A stretch of 64,000 bases of DNA from Marinobacter sp. MDS2 (GTDB lineage: Bacteria > Pseudomonadota > Gammaproteobacteria > Pseudomonadales > Oleiphilaceae), in the NCBI RefSeq assembly GCF_030718085.1, contig NZ_JAVAJF010000001.1, positions 620,001-684,000 on the forward strand. Reading direction: 5' to 3'. A program made the position numbers and the translations under genes. How positions within the stretch are numbered: the stretch's first letter is position 1; each line of letters begins with the position of its first letter. This document shows positions 28,832-37,746 of this stretch, piece after piece. A model generated the notes under the pieces. The model had not been told where the DNA came from. It ran no database searches and saw only the letters and a list, made by a program, of their open reading frames with translations.

Positions 28832-30070
28832 TTAAACCCGACCCGCCAAGGTTGGCAGCTGTATGATTGCAACCGCCCCACTCTGACCAGCAGACTGAAT
28901 CGAAAACTCACCCCGGTGAGCCTTAACCACCGCCTGAACCACCGCCAGGCCCAAGCCCGTACCGTGGGACTTGGTGGTGTAGAACGCTTCCATCATTTTG
29001 TGCGCCTGGCCCGGCTCAAAGCCCGGCCCATTATCCTGCACGCTGATATCCAAGCCGTGCAGGGAGTTTGCAAGACACAACGTGACTTCGGTAGCGCCGG
29101 CTTCAAGACTGTTATTCATCAAATTGGTGCAGGCACCTACCAAAGCATCTCGATTGCACATCAAGCTGCATGCGCCGCTCACCTCATTGACCACCGACAC
29201 GGAAATTCCCGCGTCCGGCTTCAAACCGTCTACAGCGGCCTCCAAAGCGCCCGCCAAGGTTTCCACCGGCAACTCTTCCGCCAGCCGGGTTTCACCTCTC
29301 GCAAAAATCAGCATATCCCGGACCTGGTGCTCGAGGTGACTGAGCCGCGACATCAGTCTGGAAGCACAACGCTGGCGCATATCTTCATCAAGATCCGGTT
29401 GCCCGAGGTGGCCACCGTAAAGAATCGCTGCCGACAGCGGCGTCCGAATCTGGTGCGCCAACGAAGCCACCATCTTCCCCATCGCAGACAAACGCTGGGC
29501 GTGAGCCAATTGGGACTGCAACTGGCGTGTTTCGGTCAGATCGGTGAGCAGAATGAGCTGGCCGGGCTGATTTTCCATGGTCCGAATCTCGATACTGACC
29601 CGACGACCATCTTTCAAAGACACCTCGTGACCATCATCACTGCGAGGAGAAAAACACCGGCTGATCACATCAACCCAGCGCTCACCGTCAAGAGGCTCGC
29701 CCAATAGCGCCAGTGCGGCCGGATTGCACTGACTGACTACGCCCCGCTCATCCAAAACCACAACACCGGCTGGCAACGCTTTCAACAGGGTAGAAAGGCG
29801 ATCAGCCAGCTGCTCTTTTTCTTCCAGCTCTTGCTGGCGCTGTTGCGACTCCTGAGTGAGCTCCCCGGACAATTGATTCACGCGGGACTCGAGTGTTCGA
29901 TAGGAATCCGTGATCTGCCGCGACATCTGGTTAAACAATTCCAACGCCGACCCCACCGCCTCTTTGTCCTGCTGAGGAAACAACGATGTGACTTTATCGT
30001 TCGCATCAGCCGCCGCATTCGGCGCTGTTTCAGCCCGAGCTGATTCGACGAGAAACTGTACCTGGCTCAT
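28832..30070 (-). CDS. fleS: Flagellar sensor histidine kinase FleS
   Basis: Cytoplasmic partner kinase of FleR. The 412-aa protein lacks membrane spans and has a coiled-coil N-terminus, a PAS domain (LSTLLKALPAGVVVLDERGVVSQCN), the H-box (VASLAHQIRTPLSAAILYGG) and an HATPase domain (LMNNSLEAGA, DNGPGFEPG, GTGLGLAVVQ). The chosen ATG at 30070 has GGGGGAAG before it. The kinase and fleR share one sigma-54 promoter. Confidence 0.94.
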   Translation of the reverse strand: MSQVQFLVESARAETAPNAAADANDKVTSLFPQQDKEAVGSALELFNQMSRQITDSYRTLESRVNQLSGELTQESQQRQQELEEKEQLADRLSTLLKALPAGVVVLDERGVVSQCNPAALALLGEPLDGERWVDVISRCFSPRSDDGHEVSLKDGRRVSIEIRTMENQPGQLILLTDLTETRQLQSQLAHAQRLSAMGKMVASLAHQIRTPLSAAILYGGHLGQPDLDEDMRQRCASRLMSRLSHLEHQVRDMLIFARGETRLAEELPVETLAGALEAAVDGLKPDAGISVSVVNEVSGACSLMCNRDALVGACTNLMNNSLEAGATEVTLCLANSLHGLDISVQDNGPGFEPGQAHKMMEAFYTTKSHGTGLGLAVVQAVVKAHRGEFSIQSAGQSGAVAIIQLPTLAGRV

Positions 30071-30132
30071 AACTTCCCCCTGAGACCGACCTCGCGGCCA
30101 GAACACCCGGATGTATCAATTAGAGTCAGTTA

Positions 30133-30148
30133 AGCTAATAGCGTGCCA
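30133..30148 (-). promoter_or_regulatory. Sigma-54 promoter for fleSR
   Basis: Minus-strand TGGCACGCTATTAGCT contains a perfect TGGCAC minus-24 element and GC at the exact 10-nt spacing. It is about 65 bp upstream of fleS. In Pseudomonas, fleSR is switched on by FleQ with RpoN, and fleQ lies directly upstream here. Confidence 0.82.
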
Positions 30149-30158
30149 GATCCAATTT

Positions 30159-30180
30159 TTTCTTATATTTCAATAAGAAA
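30159..30180. promoter_or_regulatory. Palindrome just upstream of the fleSR promoter
   Basis: Perfect 8-bp arms (TTTCTTAT/ATAAGAAA) around a 6-nt spacer, located 11-32 bp upstream of the minus-24 element. It could be an activator or repressor site for a dimeric regulator. It does not match the FleQ site motif I recall, so its role is open. Confidence 0.4.
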
Positions 30181-30282
30181 GGAAATTCAAGAAAGGAGAA
30201 GTGACGGATTTACGTCGTTGTGCGGAGCGGGCAGCGCCAAAGGTTTCAATCCTTTGACACTGCACCGGGGGGGGGGCAGGTG

Positions 30283-31731
30283 TCAGGATTCTGCGGCGTC
30301 ATCCCGCAAGCCATACTTGCGGACCTTTTCAACCAGTGTTGTGCGGCGAATACGCAACTTCTCTGCAGCCCTGGCCACAACACCCGAAGCTTCATCCAAT
30401 GCCTGTTGTATAAGCTGACGCTCCAGACTGGACAAATAATCCTTGAGGTCGATGCCGTTTACGGGAAGCAGCGCCGGGGAGTCAAGCCCCACAAGCCCCG
30501 GAATGGCGGAGGGCATTCCGGTGTCCTCTACGGGGCGATTCTCGTCGTAGTCATCCACGTAGCGGAACTTCTTCGGCAATTCCTGCACGCCGATCACGCC
30601 ATAGGGGTGCATAATCGCAAGCCGCTCTACCAGGTTCGCCAACTCTCTGACATTACCCGGCCAATCATGCCGGCAAAGGCTCATGATTGCCGCCGAATTC
30701 ATCCGAAGCGAGCCGCGTTTTTCTTTTTCCATTCGGGAAATCAGTTCGTTGATCAACAGCGGGAGATCTTCAACCCGATCCCTCAATGCGGGCATTTCAA
30801 TCGGAAACACATTGAGGCGATAGTACAAGTCTTCCCGGAAGTCGCCCGACTCAATCATCTCTTCCAGATTTTTATGGGTTGCGGCGATGATTCGAACATC
30901 TGCGGTTTGCGTTCGGTTACTGCCAACCCGCTCAAACGTACGCTCCTGCAGAACCCGTAAAATCTTGACCTGCATATTGAGCGGCATGTCACCGATCTCA
31001 TCCAGAAACAGCGTGCCGCCTTCGGCAAGTTCGAAACGGCCCACGCGAGAGGTGATCGCCCCGGTAAAGGCCCCCTTTTCATGACCGAAAAGCTCGCTTT
31101 CCAACAGTTCTGCGGGGATCGCGCCACAGTTGACCGGCACAAACGGCTTATCCCGGCGCGAAGAGTGATAATGCAAGTTACGGGCAACCACCTCTTTGCC
31201 GGTACCGGATTCCCCTGTGATCAGTACGCTGACCTCTTTGTCTGCCACTTGCTCCATCAACTGGCGAACTTGCTGCACACGCCGGCTGGTACCCACCAGA
31301 CTCCGGAACAACTGCACGCCGCGTTGCATTCCCCGATCGGGAGCCCGGCTAAACTGATCACGGTAGATCTGAGCCCGATAGAGCGAATCAACGAACTTGG
31401 TATAGTTGAGCGGCCACTCCATATGCGCGATCAGTCGAGACGCGTGGTCTTCCGGCACTTGTGTTGCATCGAGATCGCCCACCAAAAGGATGGGCAGCCC
31501 CGGTGAAGCCTCACAAACCGATGCAATAACCGTCTTGGTGCTGTGATCTTCACCGTGAACAACCACCACCGATACCTGATCTATCTGGTCGGTCTCGCTG
31601 CTTTGCAAAAGCGCCAACGCCTCGTCACCGGCGACCACCTGCTCTTCACCCACAAATTCCAGAATAGTGATCAGATCACGCTGTCTGGCTTCGTCGTTGC
31701 TGAGCACCAGCACTTTATTATTTTGAGGCAT
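30283..31731 (-). CDS. fleQ: Master flagellar regulator FleQ
   Basis: FleQ is the top activator of polar flagellar genes and a c-di-GMP-responsive regulator of matrix genes. The 482-aa protein has an N-terminal FleQ-type receiver-like domain that lacks a clear phospho-Asp, an AAA+ domain (Walker [18 protein letters not shown], Walker [13 protein letters not shown]) and a Fis-type DNA-binding end ([22 protein letters not shown]). It is monocistronic by appearance. Its activity is likely damped by FleN in this same locus. Confidence 0.95.
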   Translation of the reverse strand: MPQNNKVLVLSNDEARQRDLITILEFVGEEQVVAGDEALALLQSSETDQIDQVSVVVVHGEDHSTKTVIASVCEASPGLPILLVGDLDATQVPEDHASRLIAHMEWPLNYTKFVDSLYRAQIYRDQFSRAPDRGMQRGVQLFRSLVGTSRRVQQVRQLMEQVADKEVSVLITGESGTGKEVVARNLHYHSSRRDKPFVPVNCGAIPAELLESELFGHEKGAFTGAITSRVGRFELAEGGTLFLDEIGDMPLNMQVKILRVLQERTFERVGSNRTQTADVRIIAATHKNLEEMIESGDFREDLYYRLNVFPIEMPALRDRVEDLPLLINELISRMEKEKRGSLRMNSAAIMSLCRHDWPGNVRELANLVERLAIMHPYGVIGVQELPKKFRYVDDYDENRPVEDTGMPSAIPGLVGLDSPALLPVNGIDLKDYLSSLERQLIQQALDEASGVVARAAEKLRIRRTTLVEKVRKYGLRDDAAES

Positions 31732-31764
31732 TCACGAAGATCTCTATCGAAGGATTTGAGCCGT

Positions 31765-31793
31765 ATTTAAGACTGTCTTCGGCCCGGAGTCAA
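31765..31793 (-). promoter_or_regulatory. Sigma-70 type promoter for fleQ
   Basis: Minus-strand TTGACT, a 17-bp spacer, then TTAAAT, placed about 35 bp upstream of the fleQ start. This fits fleQ being the one flagellar regulator that does not need RpoN. Only sequence match supports it. Confidence 0.5.
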
Positions 31794-31837
31794 TTTTATG
31801 ACACTTCAGCCGATTGATGGAGGAAGGCGCCCAGAAA

Positions 31838-32170
31838 TCACTTTGAGCGGTTACTGGAAACGTTGGCGTAAGTCGCTGCTGCATTGCGATTTTGATTCAC
31901 CCCCTGCAGCGACTGGCGAGCCTCGTCCCGAGCCTTGGCAGCCCCCTGCCCCGCGACTTCAACAAACCGGTTGAGCGCCTCTAAACGCTCTTTAACTTCC
32001 GAGGGCGACACGGCTCCTTGCTCCATTGCCTCCATTAAAGGAGCGACAACGGGTTTCACCTGTTGATTGAGAGCGATCAACGCCTCCCAATCTTCAGCCA
32101 CTAACGCCGCTTCGAGTTGTTCGTGCAATGAATCGAGATCCGCAAGGAGCACATCAGGATTAGTCACCAC
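31838..32170 (-). CDS. fliT: Small helical protein, FliT-like flagellar chaperone
   Basis: 110 aa, GTG start with AGGTGG before it. The sequence is helical and acidic (LLADLDSLHEQLEAALVAEDWEALIALNQQVKPVV), with the pattern of FliT-type proteins and the position directly before fleQ, where Pseudomonas has fliT (fleP). FliT chaperones the filament cap protein FliD. The fliD and fliS genes that usually precede it are absent here, so the call rests on size, pattern and place. Confidence 0.7.
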   Translation of the reverse strand: MVTNPDVLLADLDSLHEQLEAALVAEDWEALIALNQQVKPVVAPLMEAMEQGAVSPSEVKERLEALNRFVEVAGQGAAKARDEARQSLQGVNQNRNAAATYANVSSNRSK

Positions 32171-32262
32171 AGGGCCACCTATTTAAGATTGATGCAAAAA
32201 AAGATCTGGCGAAACCAGCAAGGCAGCCGCTCCCCGGCCGGGTCGCGGCTTGAGGTAGCAAC

Positions 32263-33621
32263 TTAACGGCGAGCGGCCCGACGGGCAGCGGAAGCCGTAA
32301 ATTCGTTTCGACGATACCCGGGCGAGAAATCGTAAGCCGGGTAGCCGTCATCCAGACCGTCAATGTAATAACGCTGAGCTTTCAGATCGTACGTCATTTC
32401 CATAGTAGTCCAGAACACAGGCTGACTGTAATAGCTGATGTTATGTGCTTCGGAAACCCGCCACAATTCGCCTTTGTCGTCGTACTCTTCCGACGCCAGA
32501 ATCTGCCAACTGTCCTCATCGATGTAGAATACGCGGCGAGCGTAGATATGCTGGATACCGGTCCGGCGCTTCGCTTCTACCACCCAAACCCGGTGCAGCT
32601 CATAGCGGGCCAGCTGCTGGTTAATATGATTTGCGCGGATAACGTCTTTCGGACGAACATCGCTATCGTGCAACTTATAGGCGTTATACGGCACCAAAAG
32701 TTCACGTTTTCCCTTGAGTTCCCAGTCGTATTGATTCGGGGCCCCGTTATACATGTCCTTCTGATCCACTGATCGCAACGACGAGGAATTCGGCAGATCC
32801 GTTTCGTAGGCCAGGTTGGGCGAACGACGCAGACGGCGGGAGCCGGAGTCATACCGCCACGCCAAGCGAGGTGAGCGCACCTGATCGAGGGTCTCGTGCA
32901 CAAGGGTAATCGTGCCGGCCAAGGTACTGGGCGCCAAAGTGTCTGTTTTCAGGAAGAATATCTTGTTGTCGATGTCGGCCAGATCCGCCCCGGGGCGGCT
33001 GTACGCGAAATAATAATCGTACTGGTTAACCACCGGGTTGAATGACCCGTCGCGCTGAGGTGTGGCTGCGCCACTTCGGAACGATACTTCTTCTCCCCGG
33101 TACCGGAGAATGTGATTCCAGATCACCTCCAAACCGTTTTTCGGGATCGGGAAAGGGCTGGTCATGATGGTCTTTCGAACACCGTTGCCGTTATCCAACA
33201 GCTCGGCACTCAAGGCGTTCTCGTAGGATTTTTGATAGACCTCTTCGGGAAAGGCAGCCGTCCGGCGTGTTTTATAGACCGGCATAAAGAAGTTGGGACC
33301 ATACTGTTCGAGCATCTGGATGTGGCCATCCGTCAACTTGTCCCGATACAGTTCCAGATTGTCCCGGGTAACAACGAACAGAGGTTCGTCTTCGGGAAAC
33401 GGATTAACTTCAACCTCTCCCTCTTCCCAATTCGCTGGAGGCGTTGCCAAACCTCCCTGCCAAGCAGGGATAGTGCCGGCATCGTTGGCTGCCCTAACCG
33501 CGCCGACCGGTGTTAATTCGCTCTTTAACCGCTTAGCTTCCTCAGGAGCCACCTTGGCCCACGCGGCACCGGACATACTCAACGCAGCAATGGTGAACGC
33601 TGCCAACAATCGGTTTCGCAT
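32263..33621 (-). CDS. Exported DUF1329 family protein
   Basis: 452 aa with a signal peptide (RNRLLAAFTIAALSMSGAAWA) and the typical DUF1329 body: an early P-V-G-A segment, many Trp and Tyr residues, RYDSGSRRLRRSP and the C-terminal GYRRNEFTASAARRAARR. These proteins are predicted periplasmic or outer-membrane associated and resemble LolA/LolB-like lipoprotein carriers in fold predictions, but the function is not established. It stands alone between fliT and a plus-strand gene. I do not assign a symbol. Confidence 0.88.
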   Translation of the reverse strand: MRNRLLAAFTIAALSMSGAAWAKVAPEEAKRLKSELTPVGAVRAANDAGTIPAWQGGLATPPANWEEGEVEVNPFPEDEPLFVVTRDNLELYRDKLTDGHIQMLEQYGPNFFMPVYKTRRTAAFPEEVYQKSYENALSAELLDNGNGVRKTIMTSPFPIPKNGLEVIWNHILRYRGEEVSFRSGAATPQRDGSFNPVVNQYDYYFAYSRPGADLADIDNKIFFLKTDTLAPSTLAGTITLVHETLDQVRSPRLAWRYDSGSRRLRRSPNLAYETDLPNSSSLRSVDQKDMYNGAPNQYDWELKGKRELLVPYNAYKLHDSDVRPKDVIRANHINQQLARYELHRVWVVEAKRRTGIQHIYARRVFYIDEDSWQILASEEYDDKGELWRVSEAHNISYYSQPVFWTTMEMTYDLKAQRYYIDGLDDGYPAYDFSPGYRRNEFTASAARRAARR

Positions 33622-33826
33622 TCCTTATTCTCCAACAATGATCTTTTGAGCATCCACACGCTGCTCCAAGTGGCCCTTTTTGCCAAATTCAAACGATCGT
33701 TTCAAGGAAATCTTTGTAGTTTCTTGTGTCTACGCACAAACCACAGAGGGAAAGAATTGTCTGCTTAAAAATGATACACTGGGCGGCTAATTTATCTGGA
33801 TCGGCTTAATCCTGAACGGGTCAACT

Positions 33827-34327
33827 ATGGCGTCTCAATGGTATTCACTGACTTCCCAGAAACTGAATCTGGCCAAGACTTTACTCTCACAGCTAAACCA
33901 AACCATTGACCAGGCTCAAGTTAACCCCCAAAGCACCATGCTGAACGAAGCAATAATTCAGGGCACGGTCGAACTGCTGCTTCGAGCAAGACGTACCTTG
34001 CTGGTGATGATTGCACAGCATCATCAGCAAAAAGACTCAGAGCCGCTGCCTCTCGAAGAGCTTAGGACCAGAATCCCCTACGAAACCCAGGATCTCGCGG
34101 ATCTGGAAATACTTCAAAGCACGCCGTCCAGCTGGTGGAACCATCTTTCGCACCTTGAAAAAGCGTTAAAGCAGCCGCCCACGCCGAAAAAGACCGTATC
34201 TGCCGACAACATCATTGCGGTTTCAGCAGAGGATGTAGCGGATCGCTCGGCCAAGAGCCTGAATGACACCCTGACAGCCATGACCGAATTTGCCCGAGCC
34301 GTAGAGAACAGACATAACGAGTGGTAA
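33827..34327 (+). CDS. Conserved hypothetical protein near sulA-lexA
   Basis: 166-aa soluble helical protein (MASQWYSLTSQKLNLAKTLLSQL). No catalytic motif or membrane span is visible. Pseudomonas genomes carry a similarly sized unknown gene beside sulA-lexA, and I think this is its counterpart (a DUF6586-like protein), but that match is from memory of gene order and composition only. The ATG at 33827 is followed by an open frame with normal codon use; a small second gene starts 63 bp after its stop. Confidence 0.7.
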   Translation: MASQWYSLTSQKLNLAKTLLSQLNQTIDQAQVNPQSTMLNEAIIQGTVELLLRARRTLLVMIAQHHQQKDSEPLPLEELRTRIPYETQDLADLEILQSTPSSWWNHLSHLEKALKQPPTPKKTVSADNIIAVSAEDVADRSAKSLNDTLTAMTEFARAVENRHNEW

Positions 34328-34390
34328 TTACCTTTTCCAAGCCACTAAGCACGAATCACGAATAAATCGCACCAAGCAAAGGCCTAAAGA

Positions 34391-34651
34391 ATGTCACCAT
34401 CGTTTTTTGAAATTGTTGAACTGCCGAACGGCGACTACGCTTTACGGCGCGTTGATGACGATGCCGCGCCGCTGGTCCGCATTTCCTTCTCTCCCGAAGC
34501 GAAAGAAATGATGGCTGACCGCGACATGAGCATCGCAAAAGCCATGATAGCCGCAGGCATTGAAGCAACCGGAACCATTTCTGAAGAAGTTGACTGGGGC
34601 GACGAGGAAGGCGACTTTGGCGACGCTCAACCTCACTATACGATCCACTAA
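34391..34651 (+). CDS. Small acidic hypothetical protein
   Basis: 86 aa (MSPSFFEIVELPNGDYALRRVDDD), strongly acidic at its end. It reads like a short two-part fold: a beta-rich start and a helix (SPEAKEMMADRDMSIAKAMIAAGIEA). No known function. It converges on sulA with 8 bp between the stop codons, in the position where Pseudomonas also has a short conserved gene next to sulA, so it is likely real. Confidence 0.7.
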   Translation: MSPSFFEIVELPNGDYALRRVDDDAAPLVRISFSPEAKEMMADRDMSIAKAMIAAGIEATGTISEEVDWGDEEGDFGDAQPHYTIH

Positions 34652-34659
34652 CAGACTCA

Positions 34660-35148
34660 CTATCTCTGGCGCAGCACCACTCCGTGGCTATTCCCTTTCG
34701 CGGATGCCTTTTGAAGCGATTCAAAGGCAGAGCGCGCCAGTTTGTTGGTCCACAACACCACGGCATGGCAGGTGCCCGCGCCCAGCGCTAACTCCGCCAG
34801 TTGTTGAGCCGGAATTTCGGGCGTAGACCGCAGCACCAGAATCTCTCCGGTTACAATGCCATGCATATTCTGCCACTTGCCTACCAATGACTGAGGTGGG
34901 TCTATCCAGGCCAGCCAACGCTTTTCCTGGTTCAACTGAGTCAACATGGGCAGCAGTAGCTGGAAATTCTCAACCTGACCTTCCGGCAGAATGATCTCGG
35001 TAACATTACCACCAAAACCCGCCTGCCCGGATCCCGATTTGGAACGACGAGACTCAGGTCTGTGGTAATGGGATGAAGCGGCCTGTGCAGAGACCACAGC
35101 CGCGGGTTGAAACGCCATAGTATTATTGAAGCTCAACTGTTCCATCAC
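34660..35148 (-). CDS. sulA: SOS cell-division inhibitor SulA
   Basis: SulA blocks FtsZ during the SOS response. The 162-aa protein has the family core EIILPEGQVENFQLLLPMLTQLNQEKRWLAWIDPP and the RecA-like segment CHAVVLWTNKLARSAFESLQKA. A second ATG one codon later is an equal start. It follows lexA by 39 bp on the same strand, so it is probably made from the LexA-controlled promoter, as in Pseudomonas. Confidence 0.9.
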   Translation of the reverse strand: MMEQLSFNNTMAFQPAAVVSAQAASSHYHRPESRRSKSGSGQAGFGGNVTEIILPEGQVENFQLLLPMLTQLNQEKRWLAWIDPPQSLVGKWQNMHGIVTGEILVLRSTPEIPAQQLAELALGAGTCHAVVLWTNKLARSAFESLQKASAKGNSHGVVLRQR

Positions 35149-35187
35149 TCACCTACCTGCGTTGTTCACATGTCGATTTTTCAGCTA

Positions 35188-35796
35188 TCAGTGCAGCTCT
35201 GAGCGCCGGATGACACCAACACCCAGACCTTCTATAAAGAGCTCTTGCTCTGCCAGATCTACTTCGATGGGGCTAAACTCTTCGTTTTCGGCAATCAACC
35301 AAACCTTATTGCCTTCCTTACGGAACCGCTTAACGGTGACTTCATCACCCACACGAGCGATAACGATCTGGCCATTCTGGACATCTTGAGTCCGGTGGAC
35401 GGCCAGCAAGTCGCCATCCAGAATGCCGATGTCCTTCATGCTCATGCCCCGCACACGTAGCAGATAATCCGCCTTAGGTGAGAAGAAACTAGGCTGAAGC
35501 GCACAATGATCTTCGACATGTTCTTGGGCAAGAATCGGGCTACCCGCAGCAACCTGACCAATCACCGGCAACCCCAAATCCGGCTCGGCTTCTGGCAGCC
35601 GTATACCGCGACTGGCCCCGGGCACCATTTCAATCGCGCCCTTACGCGCCAGAGCCCGCAAGTGCTCTTCAGCCGCATTTGCCGAACGAAAGCCCAGTTC
35701 CGCAGCAATCTCTGCACGAGTTGGCGGATAGCCAGTCTCATCAAGATAGCGCCGGATAATATCCAGTACTTGGGACTGCCTGGCGGTTAGTTTCAT
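35188..35796 (-). CDS. lexA: SOS repressor LexA
   Basis: Represses DNA-damage genes until RecA stimulates its self-cleavage. The 202-aa sequence has the winged helix-turn-helix ([26 protein letters not shown]), the Ala84-Gly85 cleavage site (QVAAGSP) and the catalytic Ser119 (RGMSM) and Lys156 (VTVKRF), all at E. coli numbering. An SOS box lies in its promoter, showing autoregulation. Confidence 0.98.
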   Translation of the reverse strand: MKLTARQSQVLDIIRRYLDETGYPPTRAEIAAELGFRSANAAEEHLRALARKGAIEMVPGASRGIRLPEAEPDLGLPVIGQVAAGSPILAQEHVEDHCALQPSFFSPKADYLLRVRGMSMKDIGILDGDLLAVHRTQDVQNGQIVIARVGDEVTVKRFRKEGNKVWLIAENEEFSPIEVDLAEQELFIEGLGVGVIRRSELH

Positions 35797-35821
35797 GTTG
35801 GGACACTCCAGATAATGATGA

Positions 35822-35837
35822 CTGGTTTTTTATACAG
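35822..35837. promoter_or_regulatory. SOS box (LexA operator) before lexA
   Basis: CTGGTTTTTTATACAG fits CTG-N10-CAG exactly and is AT-rich in the centre. It lies about 25 bp upstream of the lexA start. A weaker half-matching site (CTATATACAG) follows at 35846-35855. The region also serves the divergent amidoligase gene. Confidence 0.88.
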
Positions 35838-35966
35838 TGATTTGACTATATACAGTGTTTTATCCAGTGTAAAGTCTGAAACCGATCATTTATGGCCAGT
35901 AACGTGAAACGACATACCCCTGTGTTATGGTTACGCTCAAAGTCTTTAAAGGAACCACGACATACT

Positions 35967-36968
35967 ATGAGCTCTTCTAAACTCAGCAATATGCCCGTCA
36001 GCACCCAAACAACGGATGGAAACGAACGCAAGGTTGGTGTGGAAATCGAACTGTCCGGGCTTAGTTACGATGCACTTATAGATCATGCCAGTCGGCTGTT
36101 AGGGGGTAAGCCGGAACTCCAGTCCCGTTACGTCACAAGCATCAAAACTGAAGATGGTGACTATACGATCGAGCTGGATTCGGATCCGATCAAAGACCTC
36201 AACCTTGCCGATGAGGGCCTGCCCACCTCCATAAGGGAGTTGGCTTCTCACGCGATGGATGCGATCGATTTCGCCGCTGAAAAAATTGTGCCTCTGGAAA
36301 TCGTTGGCCCACCTTTGCCGCTGTCCAAACTCCATATCATGGAAACGCTTGTGGACGAGCTCCGTGACCTAGGCGCACTGGGTAGCCGGGAAGCGATCTA
36401 TTTCGCCTTCGGCCTGCAACTAAACCCGGAGCTGCCAGACTTGGAGCCCGGCACAATTGTGCGTTATCTACAGGCATTTGCAGCACTGTACGATTGGCTG
36501 AAATCACGGCATCAGATCGATATCAGCCGTAAGTTCACCACCTACATCGAACCCTGGAGCGCCAAATACGCTGAAATACTGATGCAGGATAGCTATGCAC
36601 CAGACCTCAAAGGTTTGATGAAGGACTATCTCGACAGCAATCCGACCCGTAACCGTGCTCTGGATTTACTGCCTTTGTTCGCTCACCTCGATGCGGACTA
36701 TCTGGCCGAATATGTGCAAGACCCCCGCATAAAGAGCCGCCCGACGCTGCATTACCGGCTTCCTGACTGCGACATAGACAACCCAGACTGGCATTTTTCC
36801 AGTGTATGGAACGATTGGGTGGTGCTCGAGAAATTAGCCAACAACGCACAGGATCTGGCGGCACTCAGAAGAAAATACCGGGAAGCTCAAGAATTGAGTT
36901 TTCATAATCTGACCCATTCCTGGGCTGACACCACTCAGCAATGGCTCCAAGAACACGGTTATGTCTAA
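35967..36968 (+). CDS. Amidoligase family protein (glutamine-synthetase-like fold)
   Basis: About 333 aa from the ATG at 35967; an in-frame ATG at 35892 would add 25 poorly conserved-looking residues. The sequence has the amidoligase pattern GVEIELSGLSYD, with an acid pair expected to bind Mg-ATP, then YTIELDSD, and late Arg/Asn-rich segments (DSNPTRNRALDLLPLFAHLD). Such enzymes are proposed to make amide bonds between a carboxylate and an amine with ATP. It overlaps the downstream amidotransferase-type gene by 8 bp, so the two proteins act together. The product is unknown. Confidence 0.8.
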   Translation: MSSSKLSNMPVSTQTTDGNERKVGVEIELSGLSYDALIDHASRLLGGKPELQSRYVTSIKTEDGDYTIELDSDPIKDLNLADEGLPTSIRELASHAMDAIDFAAEKIVPLEIVGPPLPLSKLHIMETLVDELRDLGALGSREAIYFAFGLQLNPELPDLEPGTIVRYLQAFAALYDWLKSRHQIDISRKFTTYIEPWSAKYAEILMQDSYAPDLKGLMKDYLDSNPTRNRALDLLPLFAHLDADYLAEYVQDPRIKSRPTLHYRLPDCDIDNPDWHFSSVWNDWVVLEKLANNAQDLAALRRKYREAQELSFHNLTHSWADTTQQWLQEHGYV

Positions 36969-37746
36969 CAAGGAAACCGAAACCGATATTCCGGGGCTAA
37001 CGATTGGTATCAGCGGCCCCGCCCGGAGAAGCCTGGCACAGCGGCTAATCAGCCTCGGTTTGCGCCTGTCGGGCGCACGCACCCACTACATCCGCCCCGG
37101 ATCTCGCATTAACGTTGCGTTGCTGGACGGGCTGGTGCTCTCGGGCGGTACTCATGTGCACCCTGACCGATACGGTCAACAGCCCCAGGTAACGGCTAAA
37201 TACGATCCCCAACGGGATGACACCGACTATCGGTTACTCGAACAGGCAGAGGCGATTGGTATCCCTGTACTCGGTATTTGTCGCGGCGCACAGTTCATCA
37301 ACATTTTCCACGGGGGGTCGCTGTGCCAGAACGTCACCCCCCTTCGGGTGAATACCCGGCACCGCCCGTTGTTGCTGCCACTGCAAACCGTCAGCCTGGT
37401 AGCAGGCAGTCGGTTAGCGGACTTGATGCCCAGCTGGAGAATCGGCGCCAATCGAATTCACAGCCAAGCGATCAAGCGCCTCGGTCGGGGGCTCAGAGTC
37501 ACTGCAGTGGATAATGATTTGTTTGTTCAGGCAATCGAGAGCACCGGCAAGCAATGGCTGATGGGCGTGCAGTGGCACCCTGAATATCTGCTCTACCACG
37601 CCGGTCACCGACGTATTTTTGGTCGTTTTGTTCAGGCCGCGTGCGCACGCAAACTCCAACGCCTTGAAAACGAGAGCGCACAATGGAATAACGAGGCACC
37701 CCGCGTTATTGAGCGGGCCGATCGCCGTCAAAAATCCCGGGTATAG
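36961..37746 (+). CDS. Class I glutamine amidotransferase-like hydrolase (gamma-Glu-GABA hydrolase family)
   Basis: 261 aa with the class I amidotransferase triad: nucleophile Cys107 in LGICRGAQ, His206 and Glu208 in VQWHPEY. The SGGTHVHPDRYG segment is typical of the PuuD-type gamma-glutamyl hydrolases. It is translationally coupled to the amidoligase. In known pairs of this type the hydrolase could supply ammonia, or cut a gamma-glutamyl group from the ligase's product. The basic, Arg-rich C-terminus (from about 235) extends past the core. Its 3' end overlaps the end of convergent tamB by 19 bp. Confidence 0.88.
   Translation: MSNKETETDIPGLTIGISGPARRSLAQRLISLGLRLSGARTHYIRPGSRINVALLDGLVLSGGTHVHPDRYGQQPQVTAKYDPQRDDTDYRLLEQAEAIGIPVLGICRGAQFINIFHGGSLCQNVTPLRVNTRHRPLLLPLQTVSLVAGSRLADLMPSWRIGANRIHSQAIKRLGRGLRVTAVDNDLFVQAIESTGKQWLMGVQWHPEYLLYHAGHRRIFGRFVQAACARKLQRLENESAQWNNEAPRVIERADRRQKSRV

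Noticed and set aside
28810..28911. 34-residue N-terminal extension of FleR
   Set aside because: The receiver domain begins at the later ATG; the extension has no homology or ribosome site.
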